Source: Monodelphis domestica | Lineage: Eukaryota; Chordata; Mammalia; Didelphimorphia; Didelphidae | NCBI RefSeq assembly: GCF_027887165.1 | Contig: NC_077232.1 | Span: forward strand, 57,551,788 to 57,615,787 | Reading direction: 5' to 3' | Length of the DNA: 64,000 nt | Shown here: positions 1 through 10,626 of the stretch, piece after piece | How the letters are laid out: the number at the start of each line of letters is the position of its first letter | Position numbering within the stretch: position 1 is the first letter of the stretch | Notes under the pieces: generated by a model | What the model saw: the letters and a program-made list of their open reading frames with translations, nothing else | What the model was told of the DNA's origin: nothing | Database searches by the model: none | Translations under genes and position numbers: made by a program

Positions 1-1130
1 CCCTTGGGCAAGCCTCTTATCAGTTTACTAATCTTTAAAGAGGATGGTTTGGACTAAGTGATCATTATCTTTCTAGATCTCTTTCTAGATCTAATAACAT
101 TGGCAGCATAGCATAATGGGGAAAGTATTTAGAATCCAGTGATTTATACAAGTCCAAGTTCTTACACTTCATAGGTTTGCAAGAACAATGATAATAGCTA
201 GCATTCATACATCACTTTAAGTCTTAAAGTCTTCAAAGTGTTTTACATGTTCTCTCTAATCCTGGGTAAGTCATTTAACCACCCTGAGTCTTGGTTTCCT
301 CATCTATTGGGACAATAATATTTATACTACCTACTGCACTGGGTAGTTAGGTGGACAGTGCATCCATGATTCTACATTTTCATCAGGCTTCATTTTCCTT
401 CAATGACTCCTCATTTGAGCTAAATTATGAGATATATTCTTACTACAAAGAGCAAAATAACCACTACTGTTTTCTGATTTTCAGTACATGTTTCTGAGTT
501 AATTAGAGAAAAAGAAAACCTATGAGAATAAAAGCAAATTGAGTGACAAGAAAGGATTTCCCCCATGGTTACATAGGGTAAATTCACTTGTCAGCAGAAC
601 ACACAGAGAATATGTGTGACAAGGATATAAGCACGAAAGGGCACATGTTATAAACTCAGGGTACACTTATGCAGGACACACACTCTCACCAGGAATTAAT
701 GTGGACAGAGTAACTCACACCTCTAGTGCTACAGGACTGTATATTGTGTCTCTTCTCTGTTGACTTGCCTTATCTAAATATCTCCACTGATTTTATGGTC
801 CTTGAGCTACTTTGTGCTATTATCTATTGGGCTTCATTCCTTCAGGGCCCTTTCCCTGCTCTCTACTATTAAGATTAAATGGCAAGAAAGCCTCTGAGAC
901 TTGATAAGGGCAGGCTGATACTCTTTTAGTGCAGTTAAGACTATGAATTATCAAAATGAATAGGGAAGAAAAGTAAGCAAAATGCCTCAGGCTAAGCACA
1001 CCTGCAGCCCTTGGCCCCAAACAATTATTTGACTTAGGGTTAAAAATTCCAAATAAATTACTGTTTGTCTTCCCATGTCTCCAAACCATATTTTGTAGGC
1101 TCTGCCCTCAAAATCCTTCTATAAGAACTG
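1..1130. other. Intergenic, with SINE-like relics
   Basis: I see no gene here. Bases about 100-370 resemble a decayed therian CORE-SINE, with the familiar 'cctgggtaagtcatttaacc' run followed by a 'cctcatctattgggac' tail. A piece of a second SINE type ('ataatagctagcattcat', near 195) lies inside it. The rest is AT-rich unassigned sequence. The minus-strand 89-codon ORF at 820-1089 has no recognisable domain and no splice or regulatory context. Confidence 0.4.
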
Positions 1131-1206
1131 CTTGGAAGCCTCACACCCAAGCTCCTCCTTGACTGATATGCAAATGAAACTAAGTATAACAGGAATGATC
1201 ACTATT

Positions 1207-1210
<4 letters not shown>

Positions 1211-1242
<32 letters not shown>
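1211..1242. repeat. (AT)16 microsatellite
   Basis: An uninterrupted 32-base AT dinucleotide run in AT-rich intergenic sequence. It gives the neighbouring plus-strand ORF its artefactual Tyr-Ile repeat. Confidence 0.95.
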
Positions 1243-1244
<2 letters not shown>

Positions 1245-1359
1245 ACCAGTAACAAAACCTTGTCTTTTTCGTTATTTTAGGGCTATTACAAAATTTCATA
1301 ATTCTCTCTGTATGATAAATTCTATAAGTCAATTAACAATAAAATAATTAAGTTTCAAT

Positions 1360-1790
1360 ATATATTATTGTGCTCAGAGCTGGAGATACAAGGGAAAATG
1401 TGAAACATATCCTACTCTCAAGAAGATTACATACTACGGGTTTAAACAATATATAAATAAGTACACATAGAATATATGCAAGGTAATTTTGGAAGGAGAG
1501 CACCAGGAAGTAGAAGGAATCAGGGAAGGCTTCATGTAGAAGGTGGTGTTTGAGTTGAGTCTTGAAGAAGATAAGGGATCTTAAGAATGGGATATGAGGA
1601 AGAAGTACATTGTAGGCACAGGTTATAGCCATTACACAGAGAATGGAGATTGATTGTTATATGTGAAGAACAGCAGGAAAAAAACTTTGGTATGAGGAGT
1701 ATAGTACAGCCAGAAATACAGGTCAGGACCGAGTTGGGAAAAGACTCTAAATGTCAGATAGATGCCCTACCAATCAAACCTATCAAAGAA
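1360..1790. repeat. Ancient dispersed repeat, family not named
   Basis: The phrases 'cagggaaggcttcatgtaga' and 'gtttgagttgagtcttgaag' mark an old mammalian interspersed repeat. I recognise similar wording near 47.2-47.6 kb, at 14.62-14.87 kb and possibly at 4.0-4.3 kb. I cannot name the family from sequence alone. It has no coding capacity. Confidence 0.4.
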
Positions 1791-1919
1791 TGTATTTTAT
1801 TTTTAATCTGGAACAATGGATAAAGAATATCAAGGGAATCCATGTATGGATGTAAAGTATGTAAATGTAAATGTAAATAAATAAAATGTAAAAATATAAA
1901 GTAAAGCAGTCTAGTAGTA

Positions 1920-3412
1920 TCAGTTTCAAACTATATTACAAAGCAGTAACCATCAAAACAATATGGTATTGACTAAGAAATAGTAGTGGTTCAGTGGAAT
2001 AGATTAGGTACACAACACACACAGTAATAGATGACCATAGTATGCCAATGTTTGGTAAACTCAAAGACCCAACTTTTGGCAACAAGAATTCACCAGTTGA
2101 TAGAAATTGTTGAGAATATTGGAAAGCAGTTTGGCAGAAAGTATACATTGACCAATATATCACACCGTATACTAAGATAGTATCAAAATGGATGATTTAG
2201 ACATCATGAGTGATATAAGCAAATTAGGGGAGCATGGAAATTTTTACCTGTCAGATCTATGGATAAGGGAAGAATTTTTAACTAAACAAAAGATAGAGGG
2301 AATCATGGGAAGTAAAATGGATGCTTTAGATTACATGAAATTAAAAAAGGTTTTGCATAAAACCGATGCAGCCAAAATAAGAAAACAGGAAAGTGGGAAA
2401 CAATCTTTGAAGCACATTTCTCTGATAAAGGCCTCATTTCTCAAATATATAGGGAACTGAGTCAAATTTATCAAAATAGGAAGTACCTCACAATTGATAA
2501 ATGATCAATGCATATGAACAGGCAATTTTCAAAAGAAAAAATAAAAGCTATCAATCACATTCAGAAAAGCTCTAAATCACTACTAATTAGAGAAATCTAA
2601 ATTGGAACAACTCTGTAGTACCAACTTATGCCAAAAAGGAAAGTGACAAATTCTGAAGAGAATATGGAAAAATAGCGATATTAATGCACTATTCATGGAG
2701 TAGTGAACTAATTCAAATTCCAGAAAATGATTTGGAACTATGTCCAATAGGCTACAAAACTATGCATACCCTTTGCTCCAGCAATACCACTTCTAGGTTT
2801 GTATCCCAGAGAGATCAAAGAAAAAGTGAAAAGACCTATGTGGAAAAAAAAATTATAGCAACTTTTTTGTGGTAGGAAGGATTTGGAAATCAAGGGCATG
2901 CCCATCAATTGACAAACGCTTAAACAAGTTGTGGCATATGATTGTGATGAAATATTACTGTATCATAAGAAATAATGAGCAGTATGGTTTCATACTGGTA
3001 AGACAACTTATATGAACTGATACAAAGTGAAGTAAGCAGGACCAGAACATCATACATAGTAACAGCAATATTGTATAATGATCAATTATGAAAGACTTAG
3101 CTACTTTGATCAAGGCAATGATCCAAGATAATTCCAAAGGACTTACAATGAAAAATGTCCAAAGAAAGAACTGATAAACTCTTGAGTGCAGGTTGAGGCA
3201 TACTTCTTAAACTTTATGTTTCTTGCTTTTTATTTTTATTTTTAAAACAGTTAATATGGCAATGCTTTGCATGTCTTCACATGTATAATAGATAGCAATC
3301 AAATTGTTTGCCTTCTCAGTTTGGCAGGGGGAGATACAGGAGAGGAGAGAATTTAGAAATCAAGATTTAAAAATATATATATATATATGCTAAAATAAAT
3401 AAAAGGGGAGCA
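1920..3412 (+). mobile_element. 5'-truncated L1 retrotransposon, old copy
   Basis: This is the 3' end of L1 ORF2 plus the 3' UTR, in plus orientation. It matches the copy at 20.5-23.0 kb closely: the 'caaaacaatatggtattgac' region, the 'ccatcaattgacaaacgctt' region, and 'agcaatattgtataatgatc'. The coding frame is broken many times and only short ORFs remain. The tail is an AT-rich (ATA)n and AATAAATAAA stretch ending near 3,412. No target-site duplication was identified. Confidence 0.8.
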
Positions 3413-3639
3413 TAAAAATGCCAAATAAAGATTACATTTTATTCTGGAGGCAATAGTTTTCTGAAATTTCCTGATTTGAGGAGTGACAAAGGCAGACATA
3501 AGCTTTAGGAAAATCAATTTAAAAGTAAGAAAAGATAATTAAGGGTGAAGAGAAGACCATTATGTCCAGAGGGTTGGTCTATAAGGGAATCATAGAGGTG
3601 AGTCTTCAGTTGATCTATGAGGAACAGGAAAAAAAGATA
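3413..3639. other. Short unassigned spacer
   Basis: Lies between two L1 fragments of opposite orientation. I see no feature in it. Confidence 0.4.
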
Positions 3640-3890
3640 TATATTTGTAGTGTGACATGTTGGCTTATGTCTAGTTGCTGCCAAGTTGACTTCCAGTTTT
3701 ACCAGCAATTTTTGTCAAATGCCAAGTTCTTGTCTCAAAAGCTTAGATTTTTGAGTTTATCAAATATTAGCTTACTAATTACTATTGTGTATTGTATATC
3801 ATTGATCCACCATTCTGTGTCTTAGTACCATATTGTTTTGATTTGAAATCTGATACTACAAGGCTACCTTTCTTCACATTATTTTTTCAT
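3640..3890 (-). mobile_element. L1 ORF2 fragment, antisense
   Basis: Read on the minus strand, this matches the ORF2 stretch at 1,925-2,160: the 'tcaaaacaatatggtacta' region, then the 'gataaactcaaa' region and 'ggaagtcaacttggcag'. It is heavily decayed, has neither 5' nor 3' end, and is non-functional. Confidence 0.65.
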
Positions 3891-5600
3891 TGATTCCATG
3901 TGGGAAGAATAGAAAAGGCAAGAACAAGCATGGTGTATGTTGAGGGTAGATTGACTTTGCTGGAATGGAGATTCTGCATGGTGAAGTTGTGGGAGGAAGT
4001 AGTACTAAGGTGAAGTCAGTTGATGGGAGCCTAAGGAAAGTAACCTTTGGAGCCACAAATGGATCTATTGAGCAATAGGTAACTATTGTAAATTCTTAGG
4101 CAGAACAAGATGTTTCAGGGAAAATAATCTAGCATTTGTGTCTATGGAGTGGGATAGGAATTCCCATTTAAGATGTTGTCCCAGTAAACGAGATGTGGAG
4201 ATAAAAAGTAAAGATCAAAGATGATGCCAAGAACACAAAATTTCAATTCCAACATTGGGGAGATAGGAGGTATTAGTGTTACACTGACATAGAAGGGGAT
4301 CCATTTAAGGAAGAGAGAGGTCACAGTTTAAAACAGATATGGTGGCACTGAAGCAATAATAAAAAAAAATCTAATTAAAATAAACATCTTAAATCCTAAA
4401 TGATATTATTCTGTGGGCAGCTGCATATAATACAGCAAATTAGGAAAGGTTTGGAGCTGTAGATTTCAGTCCTTATGGTTTGTGGAAGTTTTTAAAAATA
4501 AAAGCATAAAGGGGGAATGGAAAATTAATGGTTTCGTTTCAGGGTATACTCACATTTAAGGAAGAGACAATGGAAGATCAATTAGAAAGGTAAGAAAAAG
4601 ACCAGGAAAGAAGTGTCACAGAAGGCAAGTGAGACAAATTGAAGAGAAGAAGTTCTCAAAGAGAATTGGATTCTGCCAAAAGTTGGGTATAGTGGTGACT
4701 GTTGAAAGTAGCTAAACTGGAATTTGGTAAAGAACAAGAGAGAAGAGGATAAGTCATGAAATGTTGGTTTAAGATAATAGAGTTAAATGGTTAAAGATAA
4801 TAGAGAAGCTTTTTGATCCAATCTGCTAATTTTACAAAGCAGAAAGTTAAAGAAGTGAAATAATTGTCATGCACACATATATATATAAATTGGCAGAATC
4901 AAGAGAAGAAACTAGGAGTTCTGTTTTATGTTTCAGTGGATAGGAGTTGGACCAAGACAAAAGGTGTTTTTATTTTTTACTTTTTCAGGCTGGGGGGAAT
5001 GGATCATGTTCAAAGGCAGAAGAATCTAGTGTAGATGAAAACACTGAACATGTTGGAGAGAGGGATGAACTTGGAATCAAAACCCATTTAAGTTGGGAAG
5101 GAATGGGATGTATGGCACAGGTAAAAAGAAGTGGGACACTTCTTCCTCCACACCTGGAAAAATATAGGGAAAGGGATTTGATGAGGTAAGGAAAAGTTGC
5201 TAATAGATCTATCAGCAGTTGTTTTTGGTCTTCTAGGTGCTATAGGAGATGAGATTACCAGTTCCAAATGGGGAGAGAGAGAGATTAAGGATCTATAGAG
5301 AACAGTATTGGTGTAGCCATTGTAAGAAATGACCAATGGAGTCAATAATAAATATTGATTTTCAAATGATGGATGAATAACAACTAATAGCCAGAACCAA
5401 GTTGTACAAACAAGAGGGCATAGTCCCATATGCATTGGGCCAGGTCTGTGCAGTTTTCAGTTGAGCCTCTGTGAAAGAGGGCATGTAAAAGGGGATACTA
5501 AAGCACACTGTAAAATGGGAGTTAAACATCTTAGGAGATTGTATAGATGGTTGCCTAAGGTTTTACATAACCTAGCCAGGTGTTCTCCTCAGAGGCAGAG
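3891..5600. other. Intergenic, possible ancient repeats, no gene seen
   Basis: Bases 3,985-4,330 ('gatgatgccaagaacacaa' and neighbours) resemble the same unnamed ancient repeat as 1.36-1.79 kb. The remainder is purine-rich unassigned sequence. The 115-codon minus-strand ORF (5,088-5,435) and the 80-codon plus-strand ORF (4,947-5,189) show no domain. Confidence 0.35.
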
Positions 5601-6650
5601 TGCTAACTGTAATAAAGAATGTAAACTGATGGAAACTGTTACTGCTTGAAATGGAGAGATAAACTGAGGGGAAACTGTTTCTTCAGCAATGACTGTTGTT
5701 CTCTGGTTTGACTGTGTCTAGAGAGAACTGCTGAGGGAACTTTAACCTGCTTATTAGTAATGGAGGTAGAACAGAAATGCTGAGGGATGCCACACATACA
5801 GATATGTTGGTACACAAGGGACACTGCTCTGGCATTTGCTCTGGGGTCTTGTCTATTGATCCCTACCGATCGCTGATGGATCAATCTATTTCCTAACCTC
5901 CTGCCTCCCTCACTCCCTCTCTTAAGCAACCTCTCCCTTTTGCCTCCCTCACCTCCCAGTTCTTCTTGAAGCCTTTGGCTCCTTTCCACCCTCCTGAGTG
6001 AACTATAAAGATACTCCAGTTGCTTTCTCAGTCAGGGGGTTTATTGGGATAACAAGATGGGAAACTGAGGTAAGAGGGATGAGGATTTTCCCTGATCTAA
6101 TGAGATAAAATTGAGGGTTTGGGGAGTCACAAGTGTGACTCTTAGACAGTTAGGAAAATGGAGGTCAATGGCTTCTCAAGATCTTCTTTCTTCTTCTTCA
6201 GCAAGGTCTCTCAGTTTAAACCCAGAGAGAAACAAAGTTCAAAGTCTCTCCTTTTCTCCTGGCCAGCTCAACTCTCTTATAGACCACCAACTCAAAAGCT
6301 TCTCCCCTGATCAGCTTCCACTGCTCTGAGCCAGAGAAAATAGAGACCAAGTCCCCCAAAGCTAAGTTTCTCTTCTCAGTATCAACTTCAACTGCTCAGA
6401 GTCAAAGAAAACAAAAAAATCAAATCAGCCTCACAAAAGTCTTTCAACCAGCTTCAAACCTCCAGGGAGAGAGAGTGTGTCTCCCAGTCAGAGGCAAAGT
6501 CCACAAGCCTCTCCCCCATCAGCTCAAACTGCCACCAACAGGGGACATTCCATTGGAATCTTCTCTTGACAGACATCTAGAGCTAGATCTCCAGCCCTGC
6601 ATCTTGGTCCACAAGTCCTGCAAAACCTCTCTCTTCATGTCTCTATCAAA
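5601..6650 (-). repeat. 3' LTR of the minus-strand element
   Basis: Bases 5,601-5,860 align nearly collinearly with 12,223-12,480; shared stretches include 'tttcttcagcaatgac' and 'gaggtagaacag'. Further anchors keep the same offset: 'agtccacaagc' near 6,497 pairs with 'agtccataagc' near 13,119, and 'cctgcaaaac' near 6,615 pairs with 'cctgcaaacc' near 13,244. On the minus strand an AATAAA lies near 6,040, a possible poly(A) signal. The left boundary is placed at a TG that aligns with the other copy. Confidence 0.6.
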
Positions 6651-6665
6651 ATCCCCCCCCCTTTT
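6651..6665 (-). other. Candidate polypurine tract
   Basis: On the minus strand this reads as an A-run followed by nine G (plus strand: nine C then TTTT). It directly abuts the inferred U3 end of the 3' LTR, where a retroviral polypurine tract primes plus-strand DNA. The position fits the LTR interpretation, but a C-rich run alone is weak evidence. Confidence 0.4.
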
Positions 6666-7248
6666 ATTAGCCATAAAATGCAGCTTGCATTTTATTTTCA
6701 CGATATTTATCTTATTAATAACAATTCTATCTTAACTCTTTGCTATCTGAAATATACTCTTAACCCCCCCCCCCAAATAACAAACTCCTAAACTCATCTT
6801 AGCTGTTCTAAGCTAAGAATAGGTAATAGGAAAATGGTTTAGGTAGGGGAATTACATGAACATAGTTTCCATAACAAAACAAGTAACAATTTCTCAAATC
6901 ATTACAACAATTCCGATAACATTGTGAACATGCAAATTCCTAATTCCTAATGTTTATAAAATCACTAAGAAAAATTTCCTAACACTAACAATTGCTAACC
7001 TATAATCATAATACAATCTAACTTCTATACTATACAGACTTCTATGTCTCTATTTCCCAAGCCTTAGACCAATTCACTAGGCTATTACTATCATTAGTAG
7101 TTAGACTATTAATGAACTTACTCTAAAAGTTAGCTTGTTAGTCAATTAGTAACTTAGTACAACTTTACATATGTATATCCTTGTAGATTTCTGTGCAAAC
7201 TCATGCAGAAAAGTCTGTTTGGATTTTCCACAGAAATTTCTCATCAGT
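6666..7248. other. AT-rich interior of the LTR element
   Basis: Contains a second C-run (about 6,764-6,773) and many short 'ctaac/taac' words (for example 'cctaacactaacaattgc'). No coding sequence is seen on either strand. It could be the 3' non-coding interior of the minus-strand element or the U3 of the plus-strand LTR that follows. Confidence 0.3.
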
Positions 7249-7647
7249 GTGTCTTAGTTGTCATGCATGCTATATACTTACCCATTCCACGAAATATTTT
7301 ACTTTGTGTAAAAAGGGAGACGTGAATCCAGGACTCCATCTCCCAGAAGTCCTTGCTCACTTCCCAAAATGCCTTGTAACCTAACCTGGGCCGAGAGCAA
7401 GATGGGGTATTTAACCTCGTTGTAAAGGCTATGTGTCCTCTTTTCTACTTCCGCTTCAGAGCAGACGGGTCTCTCATGATGTGAGTGAAATTGAATTGCA
7501 CCTCTCGGCCCACCTAGCACGTGCCTTTCTTACTTGTATTTTCTTAAATTCTCAACCTTTAATAAACCTCTAAAAACACAATACTCCTTGCAGAGAGAAA
7601 CTAATTTCTACTTGCCCCAGCTTTCCCCCAAAATTTTAACTCTTACA
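7249..7647 (+). repeat. LTR-like block, plus orientation
   Basis: The promoter and poly(A) layout is typical of an LTR. A TATA-like 'tatttaa' (7,408-7,414) is followed about 150 bases on by an AATAAA (7,561-7,566), then a pyrimidine-rich stretch ending in 'cttaca' at 7,647, a CA terminus. The orientation is opposite to the surrounding element, which suggests a nested solo LTR. The 5' end is not certain and no target-site duplication was found. Confidence 0.45.
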
Positions 7648-9055
7648 TTTGTCATGTAGGATGTGTATGCAAATGTATGTGATGTTCACATGTACGACAC
7701 TTCCTTACATAACCTTCATGGCCAAAAGTTCCAAATTTCAAAGTTCCAAAGTCCTTCCATGTCTAGTCATATTGCCTGTAGAAATTCTCTTCCTTTCCAC
7801 TCTGGTCCTTCGTCTGGTCTGCATGCCATTAGTCATCATCCAGACTTGATTGAAGACTTGTGTTCTTCAAATCAGGATCCACTGCAATAATCAGGAACCC
7901 AGGAATACACGAACAAACCACGAACATGTGTACAAGTTAGGTTTTTTACATATGTGTGCAAGTATAAGTGAAAGGTTACTTTTGCATGAAAGTGAGTTGA
8001 AATCTTCATTCATGCCAGAATTTATCGATCTTTCTTCATGCATGAGGGTAGGCTTTGCCTTTGTTTCTCTTCGTGCGTGCAGGTAAGCTGAAACTTGTGT
8101 ATTTCTCCTTGCATGGGTGTATGCGTTTTAGTTTTCAATTTTTCTTTTTTCTTCATTAAGGAGGTCTATCATATGGTTACTGTATATAGTTTTTGCATGG
8201 TTATTGTATGTGTTACTTGGAGATAGTTCTTTTTGATTTGTTACTATGTCATTTTACTTTGAGGCTCTGTTCCTTTGTGGCTGCTACTCTTTCAAATGCA
8301 AGGTTTTTTATGTTTCCTGTGCCAATGACTGTAAATCTTCATGGGTGCTATCCTTTCAATATTTTAACTTATGCAGGGCTCTCTGTACTGAATTCTAGTG
8401 GCAGTATTCTCCAGTGCTTTCCTTTGTTCTCAGTAGGCTTACATTTACCAGGCTTCTTATTGTTTTCTTCTTGGGCTACTCGTGTTGCAGTTCATGACTA
8501 GGACTTTTTTCTCAGATGTCATCAGTATATGTATCATCACTGATGACATGATCACATTGTTATGTCTAGTGAGATATCTGAAACTCTGAAATAATATCTT
8601 CTTGGTATACCCTCTCTCCTTTCCTTCCCCTGGTATAGACTGTTTTAGGATGAAGCTTGAGAGATATGGATAACCTTTTTTAGTTCTCATCTATAATTTG
8701 CTGTTAAATTCTTGTTATCACAGATTCACCCAATGTGAATCCATGCTTCACCAGCATTCTAGATGTTTGCGTCTGTCCTAGTTATGAATTTGGAATATTG
8801 CTACAAGTTCAGGAGTGTTCTAGTTGAATTGCTTGTTCTTCTTTGGCTGTAATAACATTTCTTTTGCTATCCCAAGACTAGTCTTCATTCACATAAGGTT
8901 TAGTGTAGAATGTTAACCTATGGAACTCCAACTAATCTTGGTTTCACTGTTACATCATGAAGGGTACTTGTCATATGTTTGAAGTTAGAGAATAGAATGG
9001 AAATTGTGTATCTATGTCTCCTTCTCCAGGTCACAAAATGTTTCTTAATTTTCAT
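7648..9055. other. Interior of LTR element, no recognised gene
   Basis: No reverse transcriptase, integrase or envelope motif is visible on either strand. Bases 7,950-8,125 carry about five loose copies of a 'tgcatg..ggta' word. A perfect 9-base inverted repeat (GTCATCAGT...ACTGATGAC) lies at 8,518-8,547. ORFs up to 102 codons (plus, 8,193-8,501) have no recognisable domain. Confidence 0.4.
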
Positions 9056-10620
9056 AATTCCTCCTCATTGTATTGGTATGAGTTTGTTTGCACTGGTTCC
9101 AGGTATTCAATCTTTTCACTTGCATCCCATACATCCCCTTCTTCTCCTACCTCTTCATAAATACCTCTTCATAAACCTTATAAAACTGATAAGGCATTTG
9201 TTCTACATCATCTTCATCCATTTAATTACACCTTCTGGTATACCTTCAGATTCAGTGTCCAAATCTGAATCAGAGTCACTAAATGCAAACACTATGGTAT
9301 TTGGATCTTGCTCAATGCCATGTGAACTCTTGTCAGGTGTTGGTAACTCTGGCTTTGCATTGTGATCTAAGCCTAAGTCACCAGCTTCTGTGTTACTCAA
9401 GTCATTTTCTTTTTGTTTCTCACTGCTAAGCTTTTGAATGTCATTTTGAATTGGTAAACTAGATGGTATGAGGTTATGCAGATCTTCTTCACTGTTAATA
9501 ATCACAGATCCTACTCTAACACTAGTCTGGGGTTTATGTTTATCTTCTTTCCTACTTGACTGCGTAGAGATAGGAATCTTTCCCTCTAAAGTATTTTGTT
9601 TTGGGAATAAAGATTGTACTTCGGCATTTCCTCCTGCATCATCAGTAATAGTATGTGTGTCTTAATGTTGCCCCCCCCACCCCCATAACGACATATATCT
9701 GTTTCTGGTTTAGTAGCCAAGGTGTTCATAACTAATGACTCGTTGTCTATGCTACCCTTGCTTTGTCTTTGCTACCCTCTTCCAGGTGCTTATGCAACCC
9801 AGTTAATTCTTCTTGATTTAATTCCTTCCCAATGAAATCTTCAATGGAACATGAAACTAAACCATGGCAGTTGCTCTGGCTAGATACCCCTGTGTCCCAT
9901 AGAACGTTGGCACTAACTGAATCCTTGGTTGTTACTAAGTCTGTCATTCCATCCCCAGATTCAAATTTAACTGAAATGTCACCTCCATCACTTTGAATAT
10001 GAAAATCTTTGTGTTCAAAAGCAATGTCAGCTTCATTATCAGTTTGTTTTTTTCTTATTTATAACACTCACTGCTGGATGGAAGATACTAGCTTTTGGAT
10101 TCAAACTAGATGCATTTACAAAGGGTACCTCTGCCATAAATCTATTGACAGAATTAACTGCATTAGGTGGGACTTCTGTGAATGTTTCTAGAGCCTTGTT
10201 ATCTTTATCAACAGTAACCTTTAGGGAACTGAAATCATGGATTTCTGAATCTGTCACTAACTTTTTCTTAAGTTCTTATGACTCTTTCTTTCTTTTCGTT
10301 TTGCATAATTCAATCCCATTATCCACTCTACACTGGAAAAATTTTTCTAGTAATGATTTGATTTCCTTTACAGACTTTTCCTGTGTGGTTACTATATAGC
10401 TCTTATAAAATTCTCTCATCTCATTTGCAATTTGAGATGTTATTTCATTAATATCTGTTTCTGACTCTTTAATCTGGCTCGGCCTTTCTCTTCCTTTATT
10501 GCAATGGCTATCATTCACAGAATCAATATCTTGCACCAATTTTGCACTATTTCCCAATGTTTTACTATTATTTTTATCTGCAGCCTCTTGCTCACAAATT
10601 CTTCTTCTTCCTCCAAGTGC
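9056..10620 (-). pseudogene. Frame-broken acidic ORF downstream of gag
   Basis: Minus-strand open segments follow one another here: 10,276-10,557, 10,039-10,257, 9,747-9,947 and 9,203-9,505. They are separated by stops and frameshifts, some at A-runs. All share the same composition: hydrophilic, rich in Asp, Glu, Ser, Lys and Asn, with no membrane segment. The 9,203-9,505 segment ends in an alternating Ser-Asp tract. The shared bias suggests one decayed coding region of more than 400 codons lying directly after gag, where protease and polymerase would be expected. I see no retroviral pol motif. It may be an unusual Gag extension or an accessory or captured gene; the function is unknown. Confidence 0.45.
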
Positions 10621-10626
10621 CTGGCT

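Noticed and set aside
8193..8501. 102-codon plus-strand ORF within the LTR element
   Set aside because: No domain; hydrophobic composition follows from T-rich DNA, and it is opposite to the element's coding strand.
9747..9947. Asp-Thr-Gly triplet in the relic ORF, possibly a retroviral protease
   Set aside because: Surrounding residues do not fit the aspartic protease pattern (Trp before Asp, Gln where a hydrophobic residue is needed). Probably chance.
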